Below are positions 23,593-36,800 of a stretch of DNA of 64,000 bases, piece by piece. Source of the DNA: Acridotheres tristis (Eukaryota > Chordata > Aves > Passeriformes > Sturnidae); assembly GCA_037013685.1 (NCBI GenBank), contig CM072884.1, positions 114,647,730 through 114,711,729 on the forward strand, read 5' to 3'. Position numbers and translations under genes: made by a program. The number at the start of each line of letters is the position of its first letter. Within the stretch, counting starts at the first letter, position 1. The notes beneath the pieces are model-generated. The model was not told the DNA's origin. It saw nothing but the letters and a program-made list of their open reading frames with translations, and searched no databases.

Positions 23593-24703
23593 TCCACCTC
23601 AAAGCCAAGGCGCTGCAGGGCAGCGCGTCACACGCATGCAGGGACACGGATGGAGCCCATGGATGGGGACACTGACGATGGACACGTGCAGGACCTGCTC
23701 AAAGCCAGCTCGGCCCCAGCTCTGCCAGGGCCCCGCAGCTCCCGCTGCAGGAGGCTCTGCCCAGCCCTGGGATGAGCACTGGGACATCCCAGGGGACTCT
23801 CGGTGGTGGCTGCGCTCAGGTGAAGGGCAGGGAGGGCTGGTCCTTCCTGGCTAAGCATGGCCTGGGGTGAGCCCTGGCCAGTCCAGACCTCCCCAAAATC
23901 AAGACAGCTCCAGGTGCCCTTTCCAGCAGCATTGCAGGAGGAGCTTGGGGACACTGTCAGCCCCCATGCCATCCAGCCATGTCCCCTGTGCCCTGGCAGC
24001 CAGAGCTGCACACTGGGGGCACTGCTGAACGCCAGCAGTTCCCAGCTCCAGCCCCATGGCACAGGGGAGACATAGGGTAAAGACCTCTAGCACCAGCACA
24101 CTCATCCTTCCTCCTCAAACCAGGTTGGAACGGGCATAGCACCCCTGAAGCAGCCTGTGCTGCTGGGGGGGCTTCTGGGAAAGGCAGGAGTGATATGCTC
24201 CCAGCACCTGCTCTGCCCTGTGTGTTCCCACCCTGCTCCAGGCAGTCCCTGCACGGACCACCACCTTGCTGCTCCCCTCCCAGGAACTCAGGCACACATG
24301 GGCCCTGCCCCAGTGCCTGAAGCCAGCCCAAAAGGCCACCAGCCCTTTTTGAGGACTGGCTCCAAGACCCCAAGCCTGGAAGAGGAGCCATGAGACCCCC
24401 CCAGGCCAAAATAGGACAGGGCAGGGCTGGACCCCCATGCCCCGATACCGGGAGCAGCATCCTGCTCTCCCTGGAGCATTCTCCAGGTGACCCCAGGTCT
24501 CTGTTCCTCCTCTGTCCTGCCCCCCTGGAGCTGGCAGGGAGTCAGGACAGGGGGTCCCTGGGAAGAACCCACAGCCTCCCTGGATGAGAGCTGCAGGTGC
24601 AGCTAGGGACAGACACTCCTGGGATCTCGGGATGATCCTGCCAGCAGCTCCACAGCAAACACCCCGGCAGGACAGGGAAGAGGAGCCCCCAGGGCGGGGC
24701 TGG

Positions 24704-24834
24704 CTAGAAGTGCTTGTCCTCCAGCAGCGAGCTCACCACCAGCTCCTTGTTGCCGAAGTCCCAGAAGGCAGTCATGTGGAAGGCCATGTTGGAAAGGACA
24801 ACCAGGTACTCCAGGAAGGCGAAGACAGTGTACA
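24704..24834 (-). CDS. PGAP2: PGAP2 last coding exon
   Basis: The acceptor cctcccctcag-like tract (cctccctcag) precedes TGTACACTG, completing a valine codon split after base 1. It encodes [20 protein letters not shown] and a conserved DFGNKEL, and ends in TAG at 24704-24706. Confidence 0.95.
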
Positions 24835-27800
24835 CTGAGGGAGGAAACACAGCAGGTGAGGGGGACCCACAGCTGCATCTGCCCTGGGAGCTGGGGGGTC
24901 TCTGAGCCATCTCTTTGGGGAAGCAGAGTAGGGGGTGACTCCCACCAGGGAAAAGTGTGGCTGGGCACCTGGAGCTTCCCTGGGTTGGGATTTGGAAGGC
25001 AAGGTGTCATATTAGGAGGATGTCAGACATCAGGAAGAATTTTTGGACATGAGAAGGAGATTTTTCATAGAAGGGGTGGTCGGGCTTTGGAAAGAGCTGC
25101 TCAGGGAGGTTTGGAATGCCCATCCCTGGAGGTGTCCAAGGAAGGCCTGGACGTGGCACTCAGTGCTCTGGGCTGGGTGACAGTGGGCATGGGCACAGCT
25201 GGGACTTGCTGATCCCAGGGATCTCTCCAACCTTAAGGATCCTGTGATTCAGTGATTCTGTGAGCACCCAGCCCTTCCCCACACATCCCCCAGGCAGCCC
25301 CCTCACCTCCAGGGCCGCAGTACCAGTTGTGGTGGAAGTAAACGCACACGGCGAACGCGAACGTGATGAAGGTGAAGAAGAAGAGCAGCTGCTTCCACTT
25401 GTACGACTTGCGCTCCTGGAAGAGGCCGAGGGCTGGGTGATGCCATCCCCATTCCCATCCCATCCCATCCCATCCCATCGAAGCTCTGCCCTGGCCCCAC
25501 ACAGCCCCGAGGGTCTCTGCAGCCTGGCTCCTTGTGCAGAGCCCCTCAGGCCAGGCCCAGGGGTGGCTTTGGCAGGGCCGTGCCTGGGAGCAGATGGGGC
25601 TCACATCCACATGGAGATACAGGGAGTGAGGGAGCCACGGGGCCCCAGCAAATATGGGGCCCCTGGCACTGGGGTGCTCAGGGGACTCCTATAGGATGGG
25701 CCAAGGCTCTACCAAAGGCACATGCCCTGGCCCGGGTGGCTGCAGGTGGCCCCAGGGCACGGGGAATTCACCAGGTGCAGCACTCCCCAACCCACAACAG
25801 CAGCAGGGAGGAGGAAACCACATGAAGGGGCGGCAGACGGGGCGGGTGCTGCACTGGAGAGCTCGCCCAGCACGCCCTGGCACTGGAGGGGCCCCATCCT
25901 GCTCCCCAGCACCACCTCTGACGGGGCACGAACACAGCATGGGGATGCTGCCAGCTGCCAGCACACCTCCAGCTCACTGCTTCTGTGCCCCAGAGCTTAG
26001 GGGCACAACCCCTGGCCCCATAGGGGCCAGACCCCTATGATGGGCTCCCTCAATCCACTGCCCAGCACCCCAAAGCTGTGCAGTGACCCCCGGCAGCCAC
26101 AGCAGATACCGGCTCCAGTTCCTCTATTTCTCCCATCACACTGAGGCACGTGGATAAGGATCCTACATCCCGGGGGGCAGAGGAACCCCAAACCACGTCT
26201 GGAGCCCAAGGAGGGTGCAGGGGAGCCCTGGAGCAGAGGGGCTGCAAGGGGGACTCAGCCCAACAGAAGGGCTGGGGATGCCACAGACAGCGCAGGCTGT
26301 TACAGGTGGGAGGGGAATTTCCGCCTCGCCCGATGCTTCACGTGAAACAAAGATTCCATTCTGAGGGAGTGCTGATAACAAGGAAAATTCAAATTGCCCC
26401 ATCACACTTTCCATTACCCCTAGAACGCGTGCCAGGGGCTCGGCCAGGGAGGAAAACCCAGAGAGGAAGGACGGATTCACGGGCACTTCACCATGTAGGG
26501 ACACGCGGGTGACGCCAGCTCCAGCCCACGGCGCCTGGGCTGGCCCTTCGTGCTGGGACTGACTGGGCAGCAGCAGCTCAGCCCTGCGAGGGTGTGAGGA
26601 GCAGCGGTGGCACCGGGAGTGGCAGAGCCCCGGCCGGGTGCTGAGTTTCACAGCGGAAGAGCGGCTGGGAACAGCCGTGGTGACAGCACGGTGTCACCGC
26701 GCTCCCACGGCAAACGGCTGCGCTGAGCCCCGGCACGGCCCCACCGCGCCCACACAGCCCTGCCGGGGCCTCTTGGACCTGCCGGGGCCACCAGGGACCC
26801 GCCGGGGCCTCCAGGGACCTGCAAGAGTTTCTAGGGACCTGCCAGAGCTTCCAGGGACCGGCCAGGGCCACCAGGCAGCTGTTGTTCCAGGAGCAGTGAG
26901 GCAGGGAACAGCTCGGGTCATCCTCTTCCAACTGCTGCAGGACCCTGAGATGGCCCCCCAGGAGCCACCCTGAGCTCACCACAGTGACCCTGCACCTCTG
27001 GGTGCCCTCTGAGCTCCCCCTCTCCCAGTCTGGGCACAGGATTATCACACGGATAATTAGGTGTTAATTCCTAATGCCAGGGCACGGCTGGCTCAGCCCA
27101 GTTCCAGGGGATCACAGGGCAGGGTCCCCGGGAGGTGGCACACGGTGACATGCCACGGTGCTGAGAAGAGCTGGCGTGGAAGGTGGCACCTCAGGGAAGG
27201 TCCCTGCAGGAGCACGGACACAGCAGGGGACTGGGGTTCATGGGGACCCCAGTGGGATGTGGGAGCTGGAGTGCCACCCTGCCCTGCTGCAGCAGGAAGG
27301 GACAGGACTCAGCTTTGTGGGGGTCCCGCACTTGGGGACATCCCAGGGAGCCAGATGGTGGCCAGAGGGCACCAAGATGAGACAGATGGAGCACCTCTGC
27401 TGTGAGGAAAGACTGGGAGAATCGGGATTGCTCAGCCTGGACAGGACCAGGAGCCCCTCGGGTCTGAGCCTGGCAAGAAGCCACTGAACTCTGGCTGCTG
27501 GCAAGGAAAAAGGGGAATAAGAAAATCCCAAGGACGGGGTGCTCCATGCTGAGCTGCTGCCAGGCTCCCCTGTGGCCTGGCTGGGACTGCTGAGCTGGCA
27601 CAGCTGTGGCTACCAACTTCCTCCTGGCAAGACAGACCAGGCCACCCGCAGCCCTGGCAAGTCCCCCAGTGTCACACAGCCACCCCAGCCCTCCTGTGTG
27701 TCCAGCCCAGAAAACCACAGGGCAGCTCTATTCTGTGTCCAGCTGGCAGGTGGAAGCTGAGGCACGTTCCTGGCACATGAAGGTGAGTCAGGAGCAGGAG

Positions 27801-30800
27801 GCCAGGCAAGGCAGGGAGGAGGGAGCAGCTGCAGCAGCCAGCCCGGGGGCACACTCTGGGCCACTGCTCCCAGCCCACAGAAGGCACTGGGGTCTCATTC
27901 CCCCAGCCTGGGCGAGCCCCAAGCCCTGCAAGTGCAGCTCTGAGGGATGGCTGCTGTGAGCCACCAGCAAGGAGGAAAAGGAGCCTCCTGCTCCTTCCAC
28001 TGCCACCAGAGAGGAAGGATTGTGCCCAGCCCCAGTTCCCGATGGGGACAGGGATGGCAGTGATCTTAAACGGCAACAGCTCACTCTGCACGGACCTCCC
28101 AAGCCCTGGTTCTGCACTCATCCATCATCCCTTTCTGGGGGACAAGTGGCACCTGCAGGGCTGTGTGTCACATGCCAGTCCCAGCTCCCCCGAGGGTTTC
28201 CGGGTCTGTGCAGAGAGCCCCACAGAGCTCAGCTATTTATAGAGGGCTTGTCTGAGGCAGCGCCAGCACTCCCAGGGGCGCTGCGAGGAGCTGGGGTGAA
28301 ACCACGCGTGGTCACCAAGGCGCTTGTGGTCCCCGCTGCTCACACGGCTCTGCCGCAGCAGGGACACAGCTCAGCCACCCTGCTCCAGCTCCCAGGGCTC
28401 AGCCGGGCCCAGGGGACACAGGGGGCTGTGCCCCAGAGCCTCCTGTGCCGCTGCACTGCCTGCAGCCCGGGCTGGGCTCAGCCCCTGTGCACTGCGATGC
28501 CGGGGGAGCAGGACACTGGGGGACAGAGCCCAGGGACAGTGGCAGAGCAGGACCCAGCTCCACTGGCCACAGTATGGACTGGCAGAGACCTTAAAGTGAC
28601 CTTTAATCCCATCCAGTGCCACCCCTGCCATGGCAGGGACACCTTCCACCGTCCCAGGCTGCTCCCAGCCCCAATGTCCAGCCTGGCCTTGGGCACTGCC
28701 AGGGATCCAGGGGCAGCCACAGCTGCTCTGGGCACCCTGTGCCAGCCCTGCCCACCCTGCCAGGGAACAACTCCTGCCCAAAATCCCATCCAGCCCTGCC
28801 CTCTGGCAGTGGGAGCCATTCCCTGTGTGCTGTCCCTCCATGCCTTGTCCCCAGTCCCTCTCCAGTTCTCTCAGCCTGGCTCCAGAGGGGCTCCAGCCCT
28901 GGAGCAGCTCCTTGGCCTCCTCTGATGGGCCTGAGCCAGCCAGCCCGATGGTCACCACATGCACACATTGGTGTCTGCTGGGGCCACCAGCCCTGAGCTG
29001 GGGAGGAAAAATGTGTTTGCAAAGAAGAAGTGAAACTGCTCTGCCCCACTGCCCAGCTCTGCACCTTGGGGCTGGGGGGAAGGAGGATTTAAAGGGTGAG
29101 CAGCCAGCCAAGAACAGCAGAGCTGCCAGCCCAGGTGGGCACTGCCACACCACGGCCAAGCACCAAGCACGGGGTGCAGTCATCAGCCACAGCTGAAGGC
29201 TCTCAGGCTCCATTTCCCTTTTCTACAGGATCTCTTCCTCTGCTTTGCCCCTTCCCCTCCTTTTCTCTCTCCTGCTTTCTCTTTTCTCCCCTCCTGCAGA
29301 GCTTTGCTTTCCTTTCTCTCACCATTTGCCACCTCGTAACTGGAAACCGCCTGTAGTTCCCCATTACAAACCAGTTCCTCTGCACCTTCCTGCCCTCTGA
29401 GAACAGCAGTTGCAACAGGAGCCCCGCCGGACGAGCAGCTTTTGCAAGACCAATTCCTGTCCCTCCTATGCTGCCAAACCTCCAGCAGCACTAAGAGGGT
29501 GCCAGCCGTGGGGCTGGGAAGGCACAGCCCCCCTGCTCCCTCCTCCACACAGATCCAGCTTTTTAGTTTCCCATACGGAGTTTGTCCTGGAGATGGTCCC
29601 AGCTTTGGCCCTGGAGAACCTGAAGCCTGTGGGGACCCTCTGCTGAGGAGGAGGGAAGGACAGAACACCGTGGGACCAGAGCCGTCCCTCCCTGTCCCCT
29701 CCTGCCATCGCCAGCTGCAGGGCTGGGGATAGCAAATGTGAACCAAGGCCTCCAAAAGGGACACAAACCAAGCCAGAGTCTGTCCCCAAGGTGCTGTGAT
29801 GCACAGGGAGGGATCAGCTGTGCCCTGGCCTAAAACAGCCCCATAAGCGTGGCTGGGCAGCTCACTGGCACTGCCTAAGTGACGCAGCAAGGATGTGGCA
29901 GTGGCACCTCCCGTGTCACACTGTCCCGCCCTGCCGAGCCCAGCAAGCCGCGGGTGCCACAGGAGCTGTGCCGAGCCTGCCAGGGACCAGCAGCCGTGAG
30001 CGGAGGGCTTGGAGCCTGAGGGATCCAGGCAGAGAGTGGGACAAGCCCCGGGAGACCCCGCCCAGCCCGGAGGATCCATCCGTGGCAATGATTCACGGCA
30101 GGAACCCAGCGCGCATCGCCGGACACGGGACTCGGCAGGATGTCTGCAGCGACAGGAGTCCCTTAGCCCAAGGTGACGCCTGGTGGTGTGACAAGCACTG
30201 TGCCCTCCTTACCCCGACACAGCCAGTCCGGGAGCTGCGTCACCCCGCAGCGCCTTTCTCCTCCTCCCTCACCCGTCACCCTCGTGCCTTGGGCGACAGC
30301 TCCATCCTGCGGGGACACCGGAGCTGGCACAGGGGCAGGTTAGGGCTGGCCCTGGAGGGCTCCTGTCTCCTTGGGGAAACCCCCAGCGCTGGGGGGACCA
30401 CGCAGCCCTGAGGGCAGCTCCCCTCCACCAGCAGGGTTATTGCAGGATGGGAGGAGGAAGCGGATGGTGGCACTGTGCCAGGTGGTGTCACTATGTTCCC
30501 TGCCCTTCCCCTCAGGGATGTGCAGATTCCTTTAGTCCTCGGGTGGAGTCACAGAAACCAACGAGGCTGGAAAATCCCTCTAAGACCACTGAGTCCAACT
30601 GCTCCCCAGCAATGCCAAGGCCACCACTGACCCCTGTCCCCAAGTGTCACATCCACATGGGTGTGAAATCCCTGCAGGGATGGGACTCCACCCCTGCCCT
30701 GGGCAGCTGTGCCAGGGCTGCACAGCCCTGTCTGGGAAAGGATTTGCCCACTATCCAATGTGAACCTCCCTGGCACAGCTTGAGGCCGATTCCTCCTGTC

Positions 30801-33800
30801 CTGTCCCTGTTCCCTGGAGCAGAGCCTGAGCCCCCTCCCTGCCCCTCCTGCCAGGGACTGTGCAGAGCCACAAGGTCCCCCCTGAGCCTCCTTTTCTCCA
30901 GCCTGAGCCCCTCCAGCCCCTTCCCCAGCTCCATTCCCCTCCCTGGATACACTCCAGCCCCCTAAAGGCTCTCTTGCCCTGAGAGGCCCAAGGCTGAGCC
31001 CAAGATCTGGGATGCCTCACCCCTGCCCACTGCAGGGGAGATGAACCAGCCCCAGTGGGTGACGTGGCAGGGGAGGAGATCTGGGCCCTTGGAGGTCTCA
31101 CCCAGAAAAAAGACAAGCCAAAACAATATGACAGAAATAAAGGAAGCTGTGGGAAAGCTGCCAAGGAATGACTGCGAGCTCCTGCTATTCCCATATCACC
31201 AGAGAGAACAGAGCACTTCCCAGTGAGTGAGGAGAGTCTCAGCACCTCCACAAGTCCCTCTCCTAAGGAGTCTTACAGCCAAACAACTGCTGGAAGCTTC
31301 TTTTGCAGGACTCTGGAGTCAGGCAGCAGGGACAGGCTCGGTGAATTGGCGGAAGGGGAGGATAAACAGTGGTGATGAAGCAGGAGCTGCTCTGGGACTG
31401 CAGAGCTGGGCCCCCAGCACTCATCCTGCTGGGACACAGGGCCAGGCACAGCACCCACCCTGCAGCCTGCTCACAATCCCCTGGGAGAGCCTGTCCAGCC
31501 CCCCAGCCCTGGGACACAGGCACACCCCTCCCCAGGGCTCTGCTCTGCAAACTGGCACCTTCCTGGGGCAACACAGCCCCGGGGAGGGGACCCCTCCCCA
31601 TTCAACATGGGACCACTGGGATCAGCTGGGGAGAAGTATTCCAGAGGGAAAGGACAGACAGAACCCAGATCCACAGGTGAAGCCACGTGGGCACAGCAGC
31701 AGGTCCCACACAGCCTCAAACCCAGATGTCCTGCCCTGTCCTGGCCATGGCTGTCAGTGCTCACAGTCCAGGACAAACCTGCCTGTGGTCCAGGACTCAC
31801 ACCACAAACCAGCACAGCACAGAAGCTGCATCCAGGCACTGGGACCAGGAGCCCCTGGCTGGATCCTCCACTGGACCTGCTGCCCCCCCAGGCAGTCCCT
31901 GCACCCCTGACCCTCCCCGGAAAAAGAGCCAGAGCCAGCCTGCTCCACAGAGTCATTCTGGAGCAAAGGGAGAACATCTGCTGCTCCCAGCCTGCAGGAC
32001 CAGCAAGTCCCAGCACAGGGAAGCCAACTTCAGCTTAGAAACAGGCATGGAGAAGGGATGAACAATCCCAACCCACAGGGATGCCAATAGGGGTTTCCAA
32101 TATGATTTCTCAATGAAAACTTAATATGATATTGGGAGGAAATCCTTCCCTGGCAGGGTAGGCAGGGCTGGCACAGGGTGCCCAGAGCAGCTGTGGCTGC
32201 CCCTGGATCCCTGGCAGTGCCCAAGGCCAGGTTGGACATTGGGGTTGGAGCAGCCTGGGACAGTGGAATGTGTCCCTGCCATGGCAGGGGTGGCACTGGA
32301 TGGGCTTTAAGGTCACTTCCAGCCAAAATCATTCTGTGATTCAATGATGAAACCAGAAAATAGGAAATGAAACGCTTCCTTCCCACTTTGCTTTGGTAGA
32401 TAATGGATTTTGGTGACTTCTGTTTCACTTGCTGCTGTTGGCTCCTCTAGCACCTGCTCAGGGTTATTTCACAAGCAAGAATAGCTAAAGCCCTTTAGTG
32501 CCAGCCCAGAGCCCCCTGCCAACTCCCAGCATGGCCCCAGAGCCCTGTCCCAGTCCTGGCACAGCCCCAGAGCCCCCTCCCAGCTCCCAGCACAGAGAAG
32601 AAAGGAAAGTGTCTGTACCTCGGGACTTACTGTGTGTTTCTTAGTCATTCTCCAGAGGATGCAGGTGAGCAGCATGTGGCCCAGGGCCGATGTGATGAAC
32701 ACAATGAAGGCATTTTCATGGATTGCTGGATCAACAAACAACAGGTTTCCTGTTCAATGCAAGCCAGGAGCACAAGGGGCACGTGGGGCAGGATCTGGGA
32801 TGGCTTTGTGCTCTGTTGAGAGCCCCAGCACACCGGTGATGCTGGGACTCCACTGGGGTCTTGGCAAGAGACAGGCACAGCACGGCTCCATAACCTGCTC
32901 GTGATGCCTCAGGGTCCCCTGGAAGGGGATAAAAGCGCCTGGAAGACTTATCCCAAAATGCCATGAGGGTGTTTCTGTACTCTGAGAGCATCACTTCACA
33001 GGACTGTAAACTCAGGGACCCTTGGGAGCAGTGCAGCATTGCCACTCTTGTTCTGTGGATGAGGAAACTGAGTCACAGCGAGGGGAATGCAGAGTGAGCC
33101 AGTCCAAAATGCAGGAAAGTCCATCTTCTGGCCCCGTGTACCTACCTGCCCATCAGCAGCTTCACCTGCAACACCGAGGTTGCCTCGAGCATGCCTGGAC
33201 TAGCCCAAGTACAGGATCAGGCTGGGATAGCAGCTGGAGCAAGGCTAAGCCAGAGCTGCACCCGAGGCCCCAAACCCCACACAACCCCTGCACCTTCAGG
33301 TGAGAGATTCTCATAAGTGCTGCTCTGAAAAGAATTTCCCAGCCCCTTATCCAGAAACTGAACCTCAGGCTGAATTCCCAAGCACCTGAACAGCAGGAAT
33401 GCCCATCCCTGTTTGCCCTCTCCCTGCCAGGGGAAGGGAAGCACCAAGGAGTGAGGAACCACAGGTGGGAGAGGTCAGGCTGGGGAGCCTGCAGGCAGGG
33501 AGGATTAACCTGAGCACGGCAGCCCAGGGCTGAGACTTTCCCCCCAGCCAGGGATTAGTCTGGAGTGAGGATCCCAGGAAGTGGGTCAGCCTCAGCTCTT
33601 GGGGCAGCTCTGCCTGCTCACACCTCGGGCTCCCCTCCAGGACTCTGCATGGGGCCAGGCCAGCCCAGGTAGCCAAACCTCAAAGCAGCACCTGGATTTC
33701 CAAGGGCAGGGGCCAAGCCTGGACAAGCTGGAGAAGCCTGTGGGGCAGGTGAGGCTGCAGACCCTGTCATGAGGGGACACTGCTGTGAGGGGGTAGGGAC

Positions 33801-36800
33801 ACCTTGCCACGGGGACAGGGAATGCTGGCAGGAGACACGGAGGGTGAGCTAGGCAGGGACAGCTCCCAGAACACAGAGCTCCACCAGCAGGAGGTTCCTG
33901 TCCTGCCATCCCAGTCACCAGGCTCCACCACGGACCATCCTCACCCCAAAGGATGGGGGAGATCCTGGGGCTCTGTTCACAGCTCCACAGCCCTGAATTC
34001 CAGAATGGTTTGGTTGGGACCTTAAAAACCTTTTCATCCCAACCCCTGCCATGGCAGGGACACCTCCCACTGTCTTGGCTGCTCCAGCCCCACTGTCCAA
34101 CCTGGCCTTGGGCACTGCCAGGGATCCAGGGGCAGCCACAGCTGCTCTGGGCACCCTGTGCCAGCCCTGCCCACCCTGCCAGGGAACAATTCCTGCCCAA
34201 GATCCCATCCAGCCCTGCTCTCTGGCACTGGGAGCCATTCCCCTTGTCCTAGCACTGCATTCTTTGTTCAAAGTCCCTCTCTAGCCCACAGTAGGACACA
34301 ATATCCATCATCACCATCCTGCTGGGCAGGGAAAGCCAACACATTAGTGTCCTGCTGATAGATCCCAGCATGGGGTTTGTTCCCACTGCAGCAGCAGCAC
34401 CTTGCTGGCTCCTGCATTTCAGTGCTCTCCAGTTAATCCCTGGTGCCTCCTCCAGATGTCAGGATGAAACAGCAGCTGGAGATCAGCAGTGGCACTTAGG
34501 TTCTTCTGAGATGAGATCATATAGGGCAAGAGAATTTCCCAGCCTGTCATGGCCAGGTTTTGGACACATGGATTTAACCTGAAAATTTCTGATTCTGTTT
34601 CTAGAGGGAATCCCTATTCTTACTAGAGGGCTGGAGCCCCTCTGCTCTGGAGCCAGGCTGGGAGAGCTGGGGGTGCTCACCTGGGTAAGAGAAGCTCCAG
34701 GGAGAGCTCAGAGCCCCTGGCAGGGCCTGAAGGGGCTCCAGGAGAGCTGGAGAGGGACTGGGGACAAGGATGGAGGGACAGCACACAGGGAATGGCTCCC
34801 ACTGCCAGAGGGCAGGGCTGGATGGGATTGTGGGCAGGAATTGTTCCCTGGAAGGGTGGGCAGGCCCTGGCACAGCATGCCCAGAGCAGCTGTGGCTGCC
34901 CCTGGATCCCTGGCAGTGCCCAAGGCCGGGTTGGACATTGGGGCTGGGAGCAGCCTGGGACAGTGGAAGGTGTCCCTGCCAAGGCACTGGATGGACTCTG
35001 AGGTCCCTTCCCAATCCAAACCAGTCTGGCATTGTGTGAATCTATATAATTTTCCCCAGAATGTCCTGGGGAGGGTATGTGAAGGTATGGAGCAGAGGCA
35101 GCTCAGAGCTCAGCCCAGCTGTGGGGATGGAGGGGAAGCAGGATGAGCTCTGACCCACCTCAATCACCTGCCCTCACCCCTGGAGTGGGGCCTTGGCACA
35201 CGGGTGGAACCAAGTGCCAAGGTCTGACCCAGGCTCCATGCCCAGCCTGAACCCTCGGCTTCAACCAAGTATCAGCAACCAAGAACTGTGGGAAGAGCAT
35301 GGCTGTTTGCATGTTATGCCACACATCATTCCTCTAGAACTACTGACTTCAATAGAATCTCTGGGAGTTTCTAACTGCTTTTTCTCTCCAAACTGCCTCA
35401 TGGCACATCAGCAGTTCAAGGAATGGCTCAGCAGGGCAGGGCCGGGCGGGGTGGGGGGTGCCACCTACCATAGTTTTCGGTGGAGGACACGTAGGTGAGG
35501 ATGAGGAGGGCGAAGTTCTCGAGCAGGTTGAGCAGCAGGGTGACGTGGCACAGGCGCAGGTAGCGGGGGTGGGGGCAGTGGCAGCTCTGGTAGTGGTTCC
35601 AGTAGGCCACAGCCACGAGGACACGGGGGGCCGAGTGCAGGCCGATGCACAGGCGCCACACGTAGCGCTGCGGCGTCTCGCCCCCGATGGCCGCGCTGAT
35701 GGACGGCAGGTAGTTGGGCACCTGCAGGGACACGGGCTCGTGGGGACAGGCACAGGGCACAGCCTCACAGCCGGGCTCTCCCAGACTCTCAAGTCACCCT
35801 TTGTTAATTGTAAATGAGTTTATTCCTGTTCCCAAAGCCAGGGAATGTATGGTGGCAGCACTCCTGGTCCATCCCACGGGGTCACGGGTCCCACGGCCCT
35901 GCTGGGGGGCCCTGCCCAGGTACCTGCTCAGGTTTTTTACCTTTACTCTCCTGATTGTCCATAGATTCCCAGAATGGTTTTGGTTGGAAGGACTTTAAGG
36001 TCCAGGGACACCTTCCAATGTCCCAGGCTGCTCCCAGCCCCAATGTCCAACCCGGCCTTGGGCACTGCCAGGGATCCAGGGGCAGCCACAGCTGCTCTGG
36101 GCATGCTGTGCCAGGGCCTGCCCACCCTGCCAGGGAACAATTCCTGCCCAAAATCCCATCCAGCCCTGCTCTCTGGCAGTGGGAAGCCATTTCCCCTTTC
36201 CTGGCACTCTAAGCTCTGTTGAAGTTCTCCTGCTGGTGTGGGATGACTCCTGCCCTCCATTCCCAGCTCATATCCAGCTGCTCATCCAGCAGCCTGAAAA
36301 CCCTGGGGAGGAGCCCAGTCTCATCCCACATGAAGCTCCAGGCCCTCCCTCCCCAGACTCCTGTGGCTCCTCTGAACTCCAGCAGAGCTGGGGGAAGCAG
36401 CTCCGGACCAGCCTCTCCCCAGGACGATGTATTTCCCTGCAGCTTCGCCACCTTTATTCTCACTGCAATAACCTCCAGTGTGCCCAGTCCAGACACCAGC
36501 CTGACCAGTCTGTACTGCCCTCAGTCCCAGCACAGACCAAACCTGCTGCTGCCAGTCCTGAGGCATCACAAGGACAACGAAACAACGCAGCTATTTCTGG
36601 ATTCTGTAACACTTCTGGTGGGAAAGCCCAGGAGAGGAGCCCAGAAGGAGACAGAAGAGGAGAGAGGAATGCAGAAGGGGGATAGGAGCCCAAGAAGAGA
36701 AGGGAGCCCAGAAGGAGGGAGAGGAAGCCAGGAGAGGAGAGAGGAGAGCCCAGGAGGAGGGCGAAGAGCCCACAAGAACACAGGAGCTCTGTCACGCCCC

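Larger units (their letters stand above)
25416..32618 (-). other. PGAP2: PGAP2 intron (7.2 kb)
   Basis: This is noncoding. It holds (tccca)n at 25444-25479, a degenerate repeat of 21-27 bases at about 26755-26880, and a CR1 5'-type piece at about 27355-27490. It also has CR1 copies at 28575-28930, 30545-30990 and 32130-32348, and a pyrimidine-rich tract at 29217-29300. No other exon was found. Confidence 0.8.
32726..35468 (-). other. PGAP2: PGAP2 intron (2.7 kb)
   Basis: Noncoding. It contains two CR1 copies in opposite orientation (33995-34285 and 34620-35045). The rest is unique sequence with nothing recognisable. Confidence 0.8.
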
